From positions 3,832,501 to 3,896,500 of the forward strand of contig CM020506.1 in the NCBI GenBank assembly GCA_009823395.1: 64,000 nucleotides of DNA, read 5' to 3'. The stretch comes from Thamnaconus septentrionalis. Lineage: Eukaryota > Chordata > Actinopteri > Tetraodontiformes > Monacanthidae. Position numbers and translations under genes: made by a program. Positions 1 to 11,829 of this stretch are shown one piece after another; the stretch's first letter is position 1; each line of letters begins with the position of its first letter. The notes below the pieces were generated by a model that did no database searches, had not been told where the DNA came from, and saw nothing but the letters and a program-made list of their open reading frames with translations.

Positions 1-245
1 ACAGACGGAGGGCACTTCGCTCACGCGCTGGAGCCTCTCGCCGTCGCAGCCTCGCGGCCGAGCGCACACACGGTCGTCAAGGAAGGAAAAAAACAACGCA
101 AAAAAAAAAACCCGCTCCGTGAGCAGCGAACGAGCGTCCCTGAATGGCCTCGTGAATTTGCACAGCGACGGTCTTTATGTAACGCTCGGACTCGGCGGCT
201 CCAGTGAGCTGCGCCCGAGAGAGAGCCGCCGCTCACTAGTGTATC
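1..245. other. CpG-rich patch, possible promoter or CpG island edge
   Basis: This stretch is rich in CG dinucleotides (for example around 40-65 and 195-235), unlike the AT-rich sequence that follows from about 290 onward. That contrast is typical of a promoter-associated island. No coding exon or recognisable protein could be read in it on either strand. It lies inside what should be intron 1 of lhfpl4, so it could be an alternative or unrelated promoter cut by the window edge. Confidence 0.4.
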
Positions 246-2846
246 ACACCCGATTAGAGGCAGCAGCCCAGCGTTGCAAATGTCTCAGGTCACTCCAGAA
301 AATCAAAAACAACAACAACAAAAAAATGGCAAGAACTCATTAGGGCCCAGTGACTTTTTCTTACTTTATTTTTTTAAGCCTGTGTCGTGTCACCTCAGTG
401 TTGGTTAATGTTTGTGCACCGTCGCTCCATATCCACATTATCTGAAATAAGGATGGACCTGATTTAAATTCCCCAATCTAAGACAAAATACCAAAATGTC
501 CCCCTAGTGGCTGGATGCAGAACAGCTCAGGTGTCATACCTCACCCATGTTGGCAGATGAAGAGTGGGTGAAGCTCTAAATTGACAGATGACTTTTCAAG
601 TTATGGTTTATGGTTGCGTGTTTTTTTTTCATCTAAAAGCAAAGTGGTGCTTTTTGATAGATATTGAATTGGAAGGAGTGTCTAATGTGTGTATTATATA
701 ATCCAGGCTATATGTCGTTTCTTCCCCTAGGAAATATAGAAGGTTTCTAGTGTTAATAATAAATATAAATGTAAAAATTTGCTGTGAGACCCAGAGAGTG
801 TTTTCATATCACTGCGCGTCTCTCACGCATTGCTGAGCATATGTGCCGTGCTATTGGTCAATATTTTGTGTTATTATTTCCATCACAATGTGGACTTCAA
901 GTATCAGACATCAGACAAATAAAGTTTTTGTCTTCAAGGAAAAAGCAGTGTTCAAGAATAAAACCAGCAACAGCCATTCAGAAGCTGAAAGGCTGTTGCT
1001 GTCATGAACAACGATATAACTGACCAGAAACGCTTGTTGTTGCTTATGGGGAAATTGACTTTCAGGACAGATAATGTATATGTTGATGTTTAGAGCAGCC
1101 ACATGGGATGTGATATTGACAAGTTTTAAGACTAATGGCTAAACGTCCAGATCCATGTAAGATGAAGATTTCCATCACAATATGGGGTGAAATTTTGAAT
1201 AACAACAAGTTAGACATCACCGCCCTTAGAACAATATTTTCCAGAGAACTGAAAGACCAGCTTCTGTAAATGTGAACTCATTTGACTCAACTGTGCTCGG
1301 CCTGCTGCAGGCGTGGCTCTTGTTTCTCTTTGGCTTCCCCATTACTGGCTCACCAAATCAATGACGAATGTAAGCTGGTGTGTTAACGTGCGTAAGCCTG
1401 GTGCGACTATGATTGCCGAGCCTGGTCTGGTGTCTCGGGAGAGGTGTGTTCCATTCATGATGCTTTCCACCTTCTCGGGAGAAAAAGGAAGATGTGAAGG
1501 AACACAAATTTTCTGAGACCCAGTGTTGGAAATGTGTTTTTCAGTAATAAATAATTGCTGTGGTTTTCAGAATTCTCTTGAAGATAATAGCTGGTTTCCT
1601 CTCCGCACTTTAAACTCAGCACACAGAGTTTTTACTATTTGTGCATTTGGAATTTGAAATTAAACCTTTACTATGGACCTGGCTTTTACATGGACATGTT
1701 TGTTTTTTAACCTTTACTTTTTGCTCTGAACATGAATGGCTTTTTCCTTATCTTATCTCCCAAGTTGTTATTGACGGTGCTTTTAGTTTTATCTTAAGAA
1801 GGAAGGTGCCTGTAAATGTGTCGTATGGACTCCAGTTCACACACTATGTTCTGGAGGGACGTGGGTGTTTGTGTTTTGCGTGTTCGAGAGAAAATATAGA
1901 TTCGAGGTGTGGAAAACACTTCAGGTGTTGCTCACACCTTCAACACAATGCTGCAACCCAGGCTCGCCTTTTTTGTCAGCCACTAACTGTTCACGGAGGC
2001 AGCATCTCTGCTCTGGGCCCCGTCACAGCATCCGGGCCATGATCTCACTGATTCAGACTGTGCTGAGGGAAATGTTCTCGCATCCCCGGGTTCATTAGTG
2101 GGGCTGTTAGGAAAGCAGAGCCTTCTGACTAACGTGTGTCAGCCACCGCGCTGCCTTGGGCTGCCCATTCAGCCGCTGAGTTCTCGGACGAGGTGAGGAG
2201 AGTCATTGTGTCTGTCATCCTTCCCGGAACTGCGGCCCTAAATTTGGCTCTGAGGAAACCTTCTGCCCCCTTCTGGATACCACGACACGAGACAGACGTG
2301 TAATCCACAGGCAATGAAAAACAGGACACTCGCATGCCAGTGTGCTGCGTGTATATTGCAGGCTTTAGATTGATTTATGGTTGAATGCTGGTATGTCTGG
2401 TGATGAGGCAGGTGCAGAAAGCGCGCACTGTATGTGGTCATTGGTCATTGGCATTTCTTAAAAATGTTTGTGATAGTTTTGTGGTAAGAAACTGTTTTGT
2501 TGCCAACCTGGGCTCATGTGTGGCCTCCTGTGCAATTACATTGAAATGAATAGTTAATAGACATTTGTGTCTGGTAAAATCTCATTTTTCATTTATCCAC
2601 ATGAACCTCTAACTGTCAATAAAGCAAAGCTAAGTGTCCTCTCTGCTCTTTTTTGATTCATGTGACAGTTGAGGTGCTGCCACTTGATCCGGAGGGGAGC
2701 AACTGTCCCTCTGCTGTTTCTGACCGAGGGAGCGTCTGTCACGCCGGCTGCTGTCTCACCACGGAGCTCGCTCACAGGGCCTAGTCGCCAGTGGGGGCCC
2801 CACTGCGGAGCTGTACAGCAGAGCTGATTAAACTATCATCTGGAGT

Positions 2847-2887
2847 TGTGTGTGCTGGAGTTGTCAGGCACAACTCCAGCACACACA
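2847..2887. repeat. Perfect 18-bp inverted repeat with 5-nt loop
   Basis: The arms 2847-2864 and 2870-2887 are perfectly complementary, with the loop caggc at 2865-2869. The outer half of each arm is TG/CA microsatellite, the inner half is unique sequence (ctggagttgt and its complement). It could form a cruciform or an RNA hairpin, but it is shorter than a usual vertebrate microRNA precursor. Confidence 0.75.
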
Positions 2888-4080
2888 CAAACACACAGAC
2901 AGTTAATCATTTAGGCTGTGCTGCACTGTACTTGAGGCACTCATTGCCAACAAGCAATAATTAAAATGCGCCAACACTATATCACTCAACCTAAATCTTG
3001 AAATACAGCAGAATGGTCGAAGTCTAAATTCCGACAGCTCGTGAACCCATCTTGCCGAGGTCCAATCAAAACTGATTTCAGTTTGTCTTAGAATTGAGAA
3101 ATTAGTCCTTTTAGTTGTGGCAAAAAATATGAGACTCCTGCTGCTGAACTGGATGATATATTTACATTAAAAGAAGAAATGACAGCACTGAAGGATTTTC
3201 CTGATGGAAAAGATGTTTTTTTTTTAAGCTAAACACCCTTTCATTTTCACCAGCGGGAGGCGTTGAACTCTTTGAATCCAATTCTGGAAGTAAAAAAAAA
3301 AATGTTTTTGTTTTTTTTTTTTTGCTGGATAGATCCTTAAAACAAATGCAACAGATTTCAGGAAAACTGACCCGCCAAGTCACAGGTCCGGTGCACAGGA
3401 GGAACCTGCGCACCGGTTGTGTCGATAGTTAACTTCCCACCTCAGCTCTGCTGCTTCGGGTTGGATCGGTAAACCATGTGATGGCTGGCAGGACCAGGTG
3501 TCGCTGAGATGCCGCCAGCTTTCTGAGGACCTGAAACAACAGCTGAGCTTTTCCTCTGCGCATAATAGCAGGAAAAAACAAAGAAAAAACATCCCTTCAT
3601 GGCCAGATGTACCGCTGATGGTGGTTTTTGCATGGCACGGAGAAGAACCGGCATAGGCTCAACCTCTAGGAAGACAGCCGAGGATTATGGGAAAGTGGAG
3701 TAGGCTGTGAGATGTGATACCCCGGGCGGTCTCCCCTCTGATTGGAGATTAGCTCTGCATCAGCGGGCTCCCTGCAGGCCACTCGCACTCCATTCATATC
3801 ACTCCACTGGATCTCCTTACATCTTTTAATTACCCTTCTTCCTCGTCTCAGGCTTGTCTGTTATACCTTTAAGAATCTCTCTCACATCTCACAACACATC
3901 TGATTATTCTGTGGAGGGACTAAAACAAAACACACCGGCTTTGCTTTGTTTTTTTTTTTTTCACAGTGGGAGTCTGTGAGAAAGGCTCTCAAGAAAGGGA
4001 AGATTTTCCCACCAACAGCTGGAATTCCTGGAGCAGAATCTCAGAAGGCGATCCTTCAGATATAGATCACCCACAATCAA

Positions 4081-4401
4081 CAGAGCGGGAAGTAACAAAG
4101 CAATGCTAGCACAAATAGTATAAATAACTAGTACTTAAGTGGGGTATAAAGGCATCAATACTTTACTTGAGTGTTTCTTTTTCTGACTTTTACACCCTAC
4201 AAATGTATACCAATATCATTACTGTGAAAAACATGCTTGTTACTTTTGTCTTTAACTGTTCAAAAGATACAAATTCTGTCAAAAGTAATTCACTTATTAC
4301 CATAGTTCTTGTTGCTCAAGAGTTCAATCAGTACATTTACTATTTATTTATTTTTTTTGTTGCCATTTTTAGATAGAATGTAAATACCTCTCCCACCTCT
4401 G
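4081..4401. mobile_element. Non-autonomous hAT-like DNA transposon (MITE), 321 bp
   Basis: The element begins cagagcggga and ends tcccacctctg. The reverse complement of the right end, cagaggtggga, matches the left end apart from one substitution and one gap. It is flanked by a perfect 8-bp direct repeat, ACAATCAA, at 4073-4080 and 4402-4409. Terminal CAGAGGTGG-type inverted repeats with 8-bp target duplications are the signature of hAT elements. The interior (agtacttaagt, tttacttgagt) resembles repeats common in teleost genomes, judged from memory. It carries no transposase, so it would have needed one in trans. Confidence 0.85.
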
Positions 4402-7400
4402 ACAATCAATGAACCTCCACTCAAACGTGGTAGATAAATGATCGTTTGGCACGATTTAGAGCATCTTCCTCATAAACGCATCACACTTCCCTGCGAGCGG
4501 TCGGATAAATCAAACACCCATCCATAAAAAAAACCCAACTTTCAGGGACGCGCGCTACAGAAAGGTCACTCCGGCTGCTGTATCAGCGCCGACCTCTGGC
4601 ACCGGATGCAAGTGTTGCCCCGCAGGATCAACAGAGATTCATGCAGGCCATAGATAAGAGGAGGAGGTGATGGAAGAGCGGCTGTGTCGGCTGTGACATT
4701 AAAAAAATATATCAATCCAGCTGCCCAGAGTGGTGCGCTGGGAGCGAGGTGAGGAAGTGGATGGAGGAGAGCGCCGCAGATCTTCTTCTGCTCACTGGGC
4801 TCTTCAGCAGAAGGTGTGGTTGTCCGTCTACGTCAAAGGCTGTAAGACGTCATCCAAGGTTGACTTACAGAGTTGCCCTATTTTGCAGGGCTCTACGCGA
4901 CTCTCTAAGTCGCAAGCACATAAGTGTACGCACCCATGAGGTCAACAACTGGGTCACAGTGAAAAAACGCTCCACTGCAAGTGGTATCAGTCACATTTCA
5001 CACAGCCGCACGTCAGCACAATCGCAGCAGCGCAACATTTGTACCGCGGTTGAAGAGCTGGCGCGACACAAACACCAAGTGAGGGCACGGACGCGAACAA
5101 CCTCTTCCTGCTAGTGCTGGTTGATTGTCACCCTTTGCTTCAACAACAACAATCATCTGCAAAATAAAGCACATAGTCAACCTAGAACCCAAAGCCCAAA
5201 GCAGAAAATCAATGGTGCTCTCGGACAGAAAGTCTTAAGACGATAGCAAGCAAAATGTTCCTACATTAGTTTGTCGTCCCGCTGAGATAAAGACAAAACG
5301 AAACATTGGAGTAAAAACACGTTGAGGACGACAGCGGTGAGGCGGCTGCAGAGGTTTGCACGGTTGTTGTGTAACTGTAGCTGTGTGGCTCGACGTTAAC
5401 GTGAAACACACATACGCACTGCAGCCACTGCAGCGCACACGCAACACACATACAGTCTCCTTCCCTCTGCTGCTGTTCAGCCCCCTCAAGGCTTTCCGGT
5501 TTGGTGACGAGGACTGTTGTTGCTGAGTTCATGAAAAAAGGTGGAGAAAAGCTAAAGCACCAAGGATCCACCTGACTGGATGAGAAATAACTGCGTGAAT
5601 TTGTCAGAACTGGGACTGGGACTGGGACTGATCGACTGAGGTCCGCCTAAATGTTATATTAGGAATTCACCAGTTTGATGATTTGAACGTTGACCACATT
5701 TTTATATATAATTGGTGTACAAAACTGTATTATCCAGTCATCTATTGTGCCGAGGTGACTCACTGAGAGCAGCTGGTGAAATGTTTTTCTCTGTTTAACG
5801 TGTCTCGGGGCATCTGTAACTTTAATCTCGGTCATTTTCATATGAGAGCATCTTTTATTCTTCTGTCCCACTTTGACTTCAGTTTGTTTGTTCCCGTGCA
5901 AAACCGAAGGCACTTTATGTGTTTAAGTATGGAAAGTGGTTAAAAGTCTAAACTACTCAGTTCACATCAGTCCAATTTCAGGAGGACTCAAGTGCACGGA
6001 AGTATTTTGCACTGACCCAGCAAGCCACCTATGGGGGCCAATCGTTTATAGATCACTGAGCTTACAGCTGAGCTCATGCCAGCTTCGAAGTGGCACGGCA
6101 CGATTTCTTGTCAGCGCGGGGAAAAAACACAAGAAAGTGATGTTTCCTGGTTATGAAGGCATGTAGCATTTCCAGCACCTGGCCAGAGCTCGAGAGTTCC
6201 TTCCCTGTTCCAGGACAGGAGGACAGCTTGTGCTGTCATGTGACTAAGGAGCAGAGCACATGTCTAATGCAAAAGCGTTTTGGGTCTCTCTTTTTTTCAG
6301 ATGAAGAGAAGCTCAGAAGCTGCAGCTGAGGCCGAGTGTGTCAGCAGGAGTCACGGCACCGAGGTAACCATTTGTTTTGAGGCTTTTTCTTTTTACCTGG
6401 GATCTTGTTTAACATGAACAAATGATTCAGAACAAAAAGGGACGACGGTGGATGTTGCGAAGACATATGCAGAGCACAAAACAGCCAGAATAAACAGGTT
6501 GAATCCTGTTTTAAATCTTGTGTGTCAGAAGCTTTTCCTAGTGGCAGTCTGGAGAGGAAACACTGTGGCGCTCACAGGCTGTAGCAGCAGTAGCAGATCG
6601 GAAAAGTCATGCAGTTTGACTCTTTACAAGCAGGGCTTTGGAAAATTTGACCGCATATGATAAAGCGTGACAACTTGAGCAGAAAGTTAAAACCCAGATT
6701 TTTTTTGAGCAGAAGACTGTAAACAGAGGGCTAAACAATTTGCATTCTGGGGTGTTCATTTTGTCGTCATTGGTTGTGCATCATTGTGTATCATTCTTGT
6801 GTCTGAAGTCAGTCACGAGTTGTTGTCAAGAGAATCGCTCTGCTGCCATGACCACGACTACCAATACTACCGCATGTCGTCATCTGTCTGGTGTGAATGC
6901 CTGTGAATGTTCAGTCCCTCCGCCAGCGCGACGGCATGTTTTTTTTTTCATTCTCGCCTTCAGCGTGCGACAGCAGCAGAGCACAACAACAAACACGGCA
7001 CGGGATGCAAACACGTGGGATGTGTTGGACCGAGTGAGGACACTCTGGCACGTCAGATGTGCACACAAACATTTGTCAGCTGTCAGATCGGCCTCAGAAA
7101 GCCACCCACCCGCCCACCCACCGGCTGTGACGGCGAGTAAGGGCAGAGCTGTTTGCGTGCAAGCAGCACCTTGGGGAGACACCAAGGCCATCCGTGCTGT
7201 GGGAAGGAGCCACTGCACAGTTACCTTTCCACTGAGTTCACAAAGACCTGCTAGACTAAATGTGCTACCCTCAGCTCACATTTTGAATTTACACCCGTAT
7301 TAGTGAATATGGGACTGGCAGAACAATCCCACAGAAAGAATCATCACATTTGTACCTTGAATGTGCAGACACATGGACCAAAACATCAAAGTTCTCAGAT

Positions 7401-7510
7401 TGTCAGGCTGGATCACAATGGCTTCCTTAAAGCACTGCTATCATATATTTGAGGATTTCATTGGAGATTTCCTAAAGACTTACTAATCAGCACAGTCCAC
7501 GGCTCTAATA

Positions 7511-7545
7511 TTCAATTCAATTCAATTCAATTCAATTCAATTCAA
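7511..7545. repeat. (TTCAA)7 microsatellite
   Basis: Seven perfect pentanucleotide units lie in lhfpl4 intron 1. Confidence 0.95.
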
Positions 7546-7662
7546 AATGCTTTGATTTTCCCTTTATTTGTCCTCAAAGATCAATTTAAACCATTACAGG
7601 TGCAAATAAGTCTAATTTCATTCACATAAAACACGTAAAAACACCAAAAATACTGAACAGAT

Positions 7663-7707
7663 ATACATACATACATACATACATACATACATACATACAT
7701 ACATACT
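7663..7707. repeat. (ATAC)n microsatellite
   Basis: About eleven near-perfect tetranucleotide units. Confidence 0.95.
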
Positions 7708-8646
7708 ACTGAAGTGCAACAGTACTCTTGCCCTACAAGCAACTCCACCTCTCTTGGGGCTTTGCTAATGCTTCATAAACTCAGCGCCTCCCTGCCGTAG
7801 CCTCGGCCTCTTTGGTGAGGAGACGCTGACTCAGTAGGCACCGCTGAGCGGAACCTCGGCAGACAGGAAGCTCCCCTCCATTCTGTTGCCTAATGGCCTG
7901 AGACATAATGCCAAAGATGCACTGCACAATAACTCGGCAGTGCCTCCAAGCCTTATTGCACAGCCGGCCAGCAGTGTTGAGGAGGGGAAGAGGATGGGAG
8001 GGGAAACCGGGGCAGCCTGCTGAAGAGGGATCTGCGCCGGAACCTTGCTGTATGAAAGCGTCTGGCTAACAGAAAGTTTGTGGGTTGCGCAAATGTTTTC
8101 CTCCCACTCTCGTGCACAGAGTGGGAGAAAGTGGGGAGAAGCCGATGACGTCTAAAAGGCCCCTTACGGACCCCACGCTTCGTCCGCCTTGCAAGAGGAG
8201 ATAATCTAACCATCAATACCTCCTCCCAGATAATGTCAGCCGTTCCAGACCAGTGCTCAATTAGCCCTCCTTCTACCTCTACACACACGCACATGCACGC
8301 ACACCCAGACACTCTGCTCCAAAGCATTGAAGCCATGATCTGAGAAATATGTTGACTGAACACAAAGAAAGAAAAATAAAACCATTATCAAACATATTTT
8401 CTCAACATGATAGAATTCGTCTCCCTACTGTCATGAATCAATGCCACACCTGCACCTCCCCCGGCCTGTTTGAGACCAGTTTCATCCGCATTACACCTAG
8501 TTAATTAGCAGTTTGTGTGATTAGGAATCCAAGGGAGGATTCTTTGATGTCAGCTGAGCCCAATGGGAGACACTTGTGGGCTCCACCTGCTGAGGCAATC
8601 TGTTCGCTGTTGGCTGATGAGAGGGATCCCCACTCCCTTCATGTGC

Positions 8647-8718
8647 GCACACACACACACGCACGCACACACACACACGCACGCACACACACACACGCAC
8701 ACGCACACACACGCACAC
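8647..8718. repeat. Interrupted (CA)n / GCAC microsatellite
   Basis: CA repeats are interrupted at regular intervals by CGCACG. Open reading frames through it in several frames are low-complexity artefacts. Confidence 0.95.
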
Positions 8719-9526
8719 GGGTCTTGCACTTCATTATCACCCCTCTGATCCTTATGCAACTTTACTCACTCTTTATGCCGATGACCCTCCGCAGTGACTA
8801 TCTGGCATTTTGCCGCAACTTCTTAACACAATTGCGCGCCCGACGCAGCTTTTCGCTCCAGTCGGTCGTGCACAGATGAAGGAACATGCCAGTGAGTCGC
8901 GGGCATAATATGCATGTGCAAATATCATGCATAATGCAGACTAATCTGGGAGGCAGATATGGCTGTCGGGAGTAGAAGGTGTGATCTTCGATGCAAACGC
9001 CACTTGAGGCGTTTCATTATCATAACTCGATACAATTACACACTTTCTCAGCCAGCCGAGTGAGAAAGAAGGCTGGCAGTGGCACGATGATGATGATGAT
9101 GAGGAGGAGGAGGACGGCGAGGTGGAGGTGGAGGCCGTGGTGGAGGTAAAGGTTTGGGGGAAGACCCCACTGGTCCGAGAGAGAATTTCAGATGATGCAG
9201 AGGAGAAGCAAGATGACAGAAATGTCAAACATGCAGGTCAAAAATCAAATTATCCACAAATTAAGATGCATTCAGAACCTCTTCAAGCCGTTTGGAGAAC
9301 ATCTGAGCAGCGCGTGCTTCAAGAAGAGGGTCGGGGGGGGGGCACTCCTGGCGTGAAAACGACTTTGTGAGCAGAATACCTGATGCACACATCCCCCGTG
9401 GAGGAGCTGATACCCCTCGACAGATGGGATGTCGAACTGCAGAGGTACGGTGCACACTGATGAGGACACCCCTCATCACTGAGAACCCCCAAAATAAAAA
9501 AAACAAAAGCGTGGACCCATCCTTAC

Positions 9527-9932
9527 CGCAGAGCAGCTGCATCCAAGCGCACGTCTTGTACACTGTGGCCGTGTTGCAGAAGAAGAAGAGCGCGAAGCAG
9601 CCGATGCAGCCGATGATGAGCACTGTGGACATCAGCACGAAGAAGGAGGCCGCCTTGAAGGCTCCCGACGGGATGGAGGCAAAGTCTGAGAAGGTGCCTT
9701 GGCACAGGAGCTCCCGGTTGGCGTTGCCGTTGCCCACGCAGTAGTGGTACAAGCCAAAGTGGCCGGCCTGTGGTGTGCTGACGCTGTCGCCGATCCAGTA
9801 GGGCTGCATGAGCACCACCACGTTGATGATGGACAGGCAGATGGTGAAGATGGCCCACAGGACGCCGATGGCCCTGGAGTTGCGCATGTAATTGTCATGG
9901 TAGATTTTGGAAGCTTCTTGCGAGGGCAGCAT
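9527..9932 (-). CDS. lhfpl4: lhfpl4 coding exon 1 (LHFPL tetraspan subfamily member 4; partial)
   Basis: This exon encodes the first 135 residues plus one base of a tetraspan protein of the claudin-like LHFPL family. Known role of the family member: LHFPL4 (GARLH4) is a GABA-A receptor auxiliary subunit that links the receptor to neuroligin-2 at inhibitory synapses. The protein starts MLPSQEASK at 9932. The first membrane segment is about residues 21-43 and the first extracellular loop holds Y45-W46 and the cysteine pair C65 and C77. The second segment is about 97-119, and the third begins near residue 121 (NTATVYK..CAWMQLL). The exon ends in phase 1 at a good GTAAGG donor. GDSVSTP after the first segment fits LHFPL4 better than LHFPL3 (GDGVDTP, recalled), as does the mtmr14 and cpne9 neighbourhood. 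A fish a/b duplicate cannot be distinguished. Later exons lie outside the window. Confidence 0.87.
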
Positions 9933-9970
9933 TTTTTAATTTTTATTCTCCCCACCACCACCTCTGATAG

Positions 9971-10026
<56 letters not shown>
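9971..10026. repeat. (CA)28 microsatellite
   Basis: A perfect CA run lies just upstream of the lhfpl4 start codon. A short CAG tract follows at 10041-10065. On the lhfpl4 strand the run is (GT)n followed by gcctatcag at about 9968-9977, which could act as the acceptor of a 5'-UTR intron. That use is an inference. Confidence 0.95.
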
Positions 10027-10028
<2 letters not shown>

Positions 10029-10309
10029 CCCTGTCACAGGCAGCAGCAACAGCAGCAGCAGCAGCCTGGTTATCTCCCTCTGGCTAAAAAGTGTTGAAAT
10101 TAAATTAGATTCAAATGAAAAAAAAATTTAAACAACAAGTCATCTGTTAAGAATTGCCCAATATGGCTCTGCAGCCTTCTGCTCCCTCCTGGAGCCCAGC
10201 GGAGCAGCACATCCAAATCCTGCTGTTTTTTCTGGATACAGTCTTTCATTTAAATGCCCCCCCTACTGATCAGTCAGTCTCGGTGGAGAGAAAAAAAAAC
10301 CCTCCGCTT

Positions 10310-10540
10310 TGTCTCAGAGCGTAAAACCGAAGCCGAGCCGACGGCAGAGCTCACGGAGCCAAACGCGGCGGGCAGCGAGCGACCGGCTCATTGTCGCCAT
10401 TGTCTCCCTCCGACTCGTCGCCTCGGCTGGGACCGAACTCGCTCTGCATCCCAAGCCGAGGAAAGGCTTCAGGAGGATGGAGATGCGCTGGTCGAGTTTC
10501 CTCCCCCAGAGATGATCAGTCCACTGCTCGGGAGATGAAG
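10310..10540 (-). promoter_or_regulatory. lhfpl4: Candidate lhfpl4 promoter / 5' leader
   Basis: This block is CG-rich compared with both sides and lies 0.4-0.6 kb upstream of the lhfpl4 start codon on its strand. A sequence reading GTGAGC on the minus strand at about 10354 could be the donor of a leader intron ending near 9968. No TATA box is evident. The assignment rests on base composition and position only. Confidence 0.4.
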
Positions 10541-10708
10541 GATGGAAAGAAAAAGAAATCCGGGATGACACCGATGCAGCGTGTGAACGAGGAAAATCGA
10601 TTTAAGAGAAGGAAAGTTTGCAGAAAAAAAGATCGTGCATGAACATATGACTCAGTCGTCCAACTCTGTACACTGTGGCGTCTTCTTGGCTGTGGCTTCG
10701 GATGCTGA

Positions 10709-10710
<2 letters not shown>

Positions 10711-10753
<43 letters not shown>
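10711..10753. repeat. (CT)n microsatellite
   Basis: A run of about 21 CT units in the divergent promoter interval. Such homopurine/homopyrimidine tracts can adopt triplex structure or bind GAGA-type factors. Confidence 0.95.
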
Positions 10754-10755
<2 letters not shown>

Positions 10756-10802
10756 GCGCGCGTTAAACCGTGCGCAACCAAGGAACGTCGACGAATCGTG
10801 TC

Positions 10803-10804
<2 letters not shown>

Positions 10805-10892
<88 letters not shown>
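10805..10892. repeat. (TTA)16(AAT)13 self-complementary microsatellite
   Basis: Sixteen TTA units (10805-10852) switch directly into about thirteen AAT units (10853-10892). Each half is the complement of the other, so the 88-bp tract can fold on itself with almost no loop. Confidence 0.95.
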
Positions 10893-11829
10893 CTCAAAAA
10901 GATTGAAACGGTCAATAGAAAAGATGAGAATGAGAATTTCAGTAAATTTATTTTGGTGAAACTGAACGTCCAGTAGTTAACTAAAAATTGAAATGTATAC
11001 CAGTAATTGAATCGATCAAACGGCTCCTTCCCTTTTTCGTTTAGGATTTATCTGTTTTAGTTTACTAAACTAACACTTTCAAAAACATTTATTTTAATTC
11101 GGAATGATGTAACTTAAACGTATATTTTCATTCATTATTCCATACATGAATATTTGTGACCATCCTCACCACCAGACAACTGTTGATGCTGAATGTGACT
11201 GTCAGATGACTCTAACCTATGCATCCGCAATGTATTCACCCTTATTCAGTTAGAAAATATCTCGCACTGAGTAATTGTAAGTAGCACTGGCGTTTGTGTG
11301 AGGTGTTGAATATTGAAAGAAAAAAATAGAAGAAACCGTTTTTTTTTTCTCTCCTAACAGTATTATTCATGTGTCGTGTGTTTGCTGGTCGTTGGGGCTG
11401 CCTAACCCAACCGCCTTCCAACAAAGGATTAAAGGCAGATTGTTCTTGACACCCCAGAAAAGACAGATAGATAGAATCGAATTCGCTGGGGTGAGTTTGT
11501 TTCTCTGTCGAGGCAAAAGGACGGAGTTTAGGGGGGGGCGATTACACAAACCAGAGTAGAAAAAAACAACCTCGTTATCAACAACCTGCGTCATCAAGGA
11601 GACAACTGTCACGTGGTCACGCCAGCTTCCTGTTTACCGCCTGTTATTGTACCGTCAGACTGTAGCACACTGCTTGTCACACTCGCGCACTCACTGCCAA
11701 TCCGTGGTGGCTTTTATCCACAACAGCATGAGCGACGCTGGGTTCCTGTAGCCGTGGGGCCTTACCTGGCTGTGTGTCTCCGAACATCGGGTCACCATGC
11801 TCGGACTCACCAAGGAAACATGACGACGT

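Larger units (their letters stand above)
1..9526 (-). other. lhfpl4: lhfpl4 intron 1 (partial; continues left of window)
   Basis: The donor GTAAGG of lhfpl4 coding exon 1 reads leftward from 9526. I looked on the minus strand for the next exon, which should encode the third and fourth membrane segments with an Arg-Trp-Ala-Tyr stretch, and found nothing like it down to position 1. The intron is therefore at least 9.5 kb. It holds a hAT-like MITE (4081-4401), microsatellites at 7511, 7663 and 8647, an 18-bp hairpin at 2847-2887, and a purine-rich stretch at 9085-9150. Most of the rest is unremarkable AT-rich sequence. Confidence 0.65.

Noticed and set aside
8517..8879. His/Thr-repeat open frame and Cys/Val frames on the other strand
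   Set aside because: They run through the CA/GCAC microsatellite.
9085..9150. Acidic Asp/Glu-rich coding segment followed by a gtaaag donor
   Set aside because: It is a GAT/GAG purine repeat with no convincing acceptor and no match to a family I know.
10675..10959. Open frames with Ser/Leu and poly-Ile or poly-Asn runs
   Set aside because: They are produced by CT and TTA/AAT microsatellites.
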